DNA of 64,000 bases from Nostoc sp. UHCC 0870. Lineage in GTDB: Bacteria > Cyanobacteriota > Cyanobacteriia > Cyanobacteriales > Nostocaceae. Every line of letters begins with the position of its first letter. Positions within the stretch are counted from its first letter, which is position 1. The translations under genes and the position numbers were made by a program. The notes beneath the pieces are model-generated. The model saw only the letters and a list, made by a program, of their open reading frames with translations, was not told where the DNA came from and did not search any database. Shown here piece after piece: positions 62,050 through 64,000 of this stretch. The DNA lies in NCBI RefSeq assembly GCF_022063185.1, contig NZ_CP091913.1, positions 5,123,141-5,187,140 of the forward strand, written 5' to 3'.

Positions 62050-62886
62050 TCACTCTTCCTGAGTAAAATATTTATCAAGAAAGTTTAAGGCATGATTACG
62101 AAGTTCAAAATATTCTTTTGAGTTTCGTATAGCAGTTCTATCCCGTGGATGGGGAAAGGGGACTTCTAATATTTCACCAATTGTAGCTGCTGGCCCATTG
62201 GTCATTAAGACGATGCGATCGGACATATAAATAGCCTCATCAACATCGTGGGTAATCATCATGACGGCTTGGCGATTATTTTCCCAAATATCTAATACTT
62301 GCTTTTGCAATTTACCTTTAGTTAACGCATCTAATGCGCCAAAAGGTTCATCCATGAGTAACATTTTTGGACGTATAGCTAAAGCTCTCGCAATGCCTAC
62401 TCTTTGTTTCATCCCTCCAGAAATTTCATCAGGATACTTCTCTGCTGCCGCCGTTAAGTTTACCATTGCCAAGTGTTTGTTCACAATGCTAATTTTTTCA
62501 GCCCGATTAGCATTTTTTAATACTTCATCTACAGCTAGACGAATATTGTCTCGAACTGTTAACCAAGGTAACAAAGAATAATTTTGAAATATCATCATTC
62601 TTTCAGCACCTGGCTGGCGAATTTCTTTACCGTCAAGCCTGACTGAGCCAGAGGTTGCTTTCTCTAACCCCGCTACAATTTTTAACAAAGTTGATTTGCC
62701 GCAACCAGAATGTCCAATTACAGAAATAAATTCATTTTCACCGATGCTTAAATTAACTTCATTAAGAACTACAAAGTTACCTTTATCCTGTGTCGGATAA
62801 GACTTGACTAAATTTTCGATTTGTAAAAAGTTTGTGGGAAAGTTAGCTTTTTCGTGAGTATCAACTGACAATGGTATATATTTCAT
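62050..62886 (-). CDS. Nitrate/bicarbonate/cyanate-type ABC transporter ATPase
   Basis: The 278-residue ATPase belongs to the NrtD/CmpD/SsuB family: Walker A GHSGCGKST, signature EISGGMKQR, Walker B LLMDEPFGALD and switch ITHDVDEA. The ATG at 62886 has AGGAG eight bases before it; a TTG at 62910 is not needed. It lies 107 bases downstream of the binding-protein-like gene on the same strand. The substrate cannot be fixed. Confidence 0.93.
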   Translation of the reverse strand: MKYIPLSVDTHEKANFPTNFLQIENLVKSYPTQDKGNFVVLNEVNLSIGENEFISVIGHSGCGKSTLLKIVAGLEKATSGSVRLDGKEIRQPGAERMMIFQNYSLLPWLTVRDNIRLAVDEVLKNANRAEKISIVNKHLAMVNLTAAAEKYPDEISGGMKQRVGIARALAIRPKMLLMDEPFGALDALTKGKLQKQVLDIWENNRQAVMMITHDVDEAIYMSDRIVLMTNGPAATIGEILEVPFPHPRDRTAIRNSKEYFELRNHALNFLDKYFTQEE

Positions 62887-62993
62887 TTGACATACTCCTA
62901 ATAATTGCAAGTTTTTACTTTACTGGGTGCTGAAATAAGAGGAAGAGTAACTAGCATTTTTCACCACAGAGTCACAGAGGCACAGAGAGAAAT

Positions 62994-64000
62994 TTAAGAC
63001 ATGAAGAAATTTGTGGGGGCGTTAGTTCTAATTTCAAAGCTATTTAAATAGCCAATTGGATCGCTAGGATCAAAGCTTTTTTTATCGATGAATACTTCTG
63101 ATGATTCAACTTTATAGTCTTGTTTAGGACATTCAATGCCCATTTCACTGGCTATCTCTCGATATAAGTCTGTTCTCCAGCCTTGTGCTGCTAGTTTGTC
63201 AGCATTTTTGGGAAATTCTTTGATCTGTCCCCAACGGGCGGCTTGAGTCATTAACCAGATACTTCTGGATCTCCATAAGAATGTTGAGTGTTCGCCTGGT
63301 TCTTTGGGTAGGTTGTCAGGAATATCATAGAAAATCGTGGTGTCTGCGGCGTTGATGGTGCGGTCTTTGCCATCAAACCCACCATAGTTGTAATTGCCGA
63401 TAATTCCGGGTGCGGTCAATTTGGTAATTGGTGCATTCTGTTTTTTTGGTGTTGCACCTGTAAAGGAACGGTCTGTCATGAGTTCGGCGACTTCTTGACG
63501 ATTTTCAGGCTTGCTGCAATACTGACAGGCTTCTATCATGGCTTTGACTAAAGAACGATAGGTTTTGGGATATTTGTCAATGAAAGATTCCATCACCCCT
63601 AGTAACCTATCTGGGTGTCCTAACCAGACTTCTTTGCCTTGGGCGAAGGTGAAGCCGATATTTTCATTACCTGTAATGGCTCTGGTGTTCCAGGGTTCTG
63701 CTACCATGTAGGCTTGCATTGCCCCAATTCGCACGTTTGTTAGCATCTGCGGGGGTGAAACAATGATGACACGAAACTCTTTTAGGGGATCGACACCAGC
63801 AGCCGCAGAGATATAGCGGACGAAGTATTCATAAATCGATGAACTCAAAACTACTGCCCAGACTTTGTTTTCTGCTGGTTGTTTTTGAAAGTAGCCACGA
63901 AAATCTTTGCCGAAGGCTGCTAATGCCCCATCGCCATATTGTTGTTGATACTCGTACCAGGGACGTAAGCCAAAATCCCACATGGCCTTATTCATGGTCA
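62994..64000 (-). CDS. NrtA/CmpA-type substrate-binding protein or domain, partial
   Basis: The coding frame runs off the right edge of the window, with 333 residues visible. It matches the binding-protein fold of nitrate/bicarbonate/cyanate transporters: IIVSPPQMLTNVRIGAMQAYMVAEPWNTRAI, and a late FDPSDPIGYLNS. In nrt/cmp operons the gene before the NrtD-like ATPase encodes an ATPase fused to such a domain, so this could be that tail. A separate binding protein is equally possible. Confidence 0.85.
   Translation of the reverse strand, partial: TMNKAMWDFGLRPWYEYQQQYGDGALAAFGKDFRGYFQKQPAENKVWAVVLSSSIYEYFVRYISAAAGVDPLKEFRVIIVSPPQMLTNVRIGAMQAYMVAEPWNTRAITGNENIGFTFAQGKEVWLGHPDRLLGVMESFIDKYPKTYRSLVKAMIEACQYCSKPENRQEVAELMTDRSFTGATPKKQNAPITKLTAPGIIGNYNYGGFDGKDRTINAADTTIFYDIPDNLPKEPGEHSTFLWRSRSIWLMTQAARWGQIKEFPKNADKLAAQGWRTDLYREIASEMGIECPKQDYKVESSEVFIDKKSFDPSDPIGYLNSFEIRTNAPTNFFMS

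Overview
The window looks like chromosome from a filamentous, heterocyst-type cyanobacterium (Nostoc/Anabaena relatives). Evidence: many HIP1 octamers (GCGATCGC), heptameric short tandem repeats between genes, many small palindromic mobile repeats, and cyanobacterial marker genes (acyl-ACP reductase/aldehyde deformylating oxygenase, chlM, psb27, tandem amt, DUF928, CHASE2 kinase, Nif11-like peptide). The species assignment is an inference.

Layout. 0-2.1 kb: alkane biosynthesis pair (aar, ado). 2.4-4.9 kb: an orphan sugar ABC permease and an SLH/OprB porin, converging on a shared terminator. 5.3-8.7 kb: zinc uptake (znuA, znuC, znuB) with an inward-facing SmtB/ArsR-type zinc sensor. 8.76 kb: tRNA-Phe. 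9.3-15.8 kb: prolyl oligopeptidase, TspO-like membrane protein, chlM, CPA2 antiporter with stress-protein domains. 16.1-20.7 kb: small defence island with a single-chain nuclease-methylase-specificity restriction enzyme, the MntA/HepT toxin-antitoxin pair, a duplicated fragment of the restriction gene's 3' end, and an orphan RelN-like antitoxin. 20.8-31.5 kb: nagA, purE, two ammonium transporters, psb27, a GHL10 glycosidase-like protein and folE, separated by repeat-rich gaps, one of which holds an apparent IS605-type end. 31.7-34.8 kb: small secreted protein, pentapeptide protein, msrA, Nif11-like peptide, fibrillin-like protein.

35.2-40.2 kb is the most distinctive block. Four short peptides with double-glycine leaders (two nearly identical) precede a C39 peptidase-ABC exporter and an HlyD adaptor: a complete leader-cleaving secretion system with cysteine-free, hydrophobic cargo. 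It is followed by a degenerate kinase-like protein, a response regulator, a CHASE2 sensor kinase, a DUF928 protein and a convergent CHAT (caspase-like) protease, which may form a sensing/effector module.

47-64 kb: beta-propeller/DUF4114 protein, PEP-CTERM-like protein, SGNH hydrolase, MazEF-type pair, a probable small photosynthetic membrane protein, a PlsY-like/PEP-synthase-like fusion coupled to a cupin, several conserved unknowns, a PfkB sugar kinase, a universal stress protein, a TnpB-like RuvC nuclease that has lost its zinc ribbon, and the end of a nitrate/bicarbonate/cyanate-type ABC transporter that runs off the right edge.

All identifications were made by reading the sequence; no database search was run.
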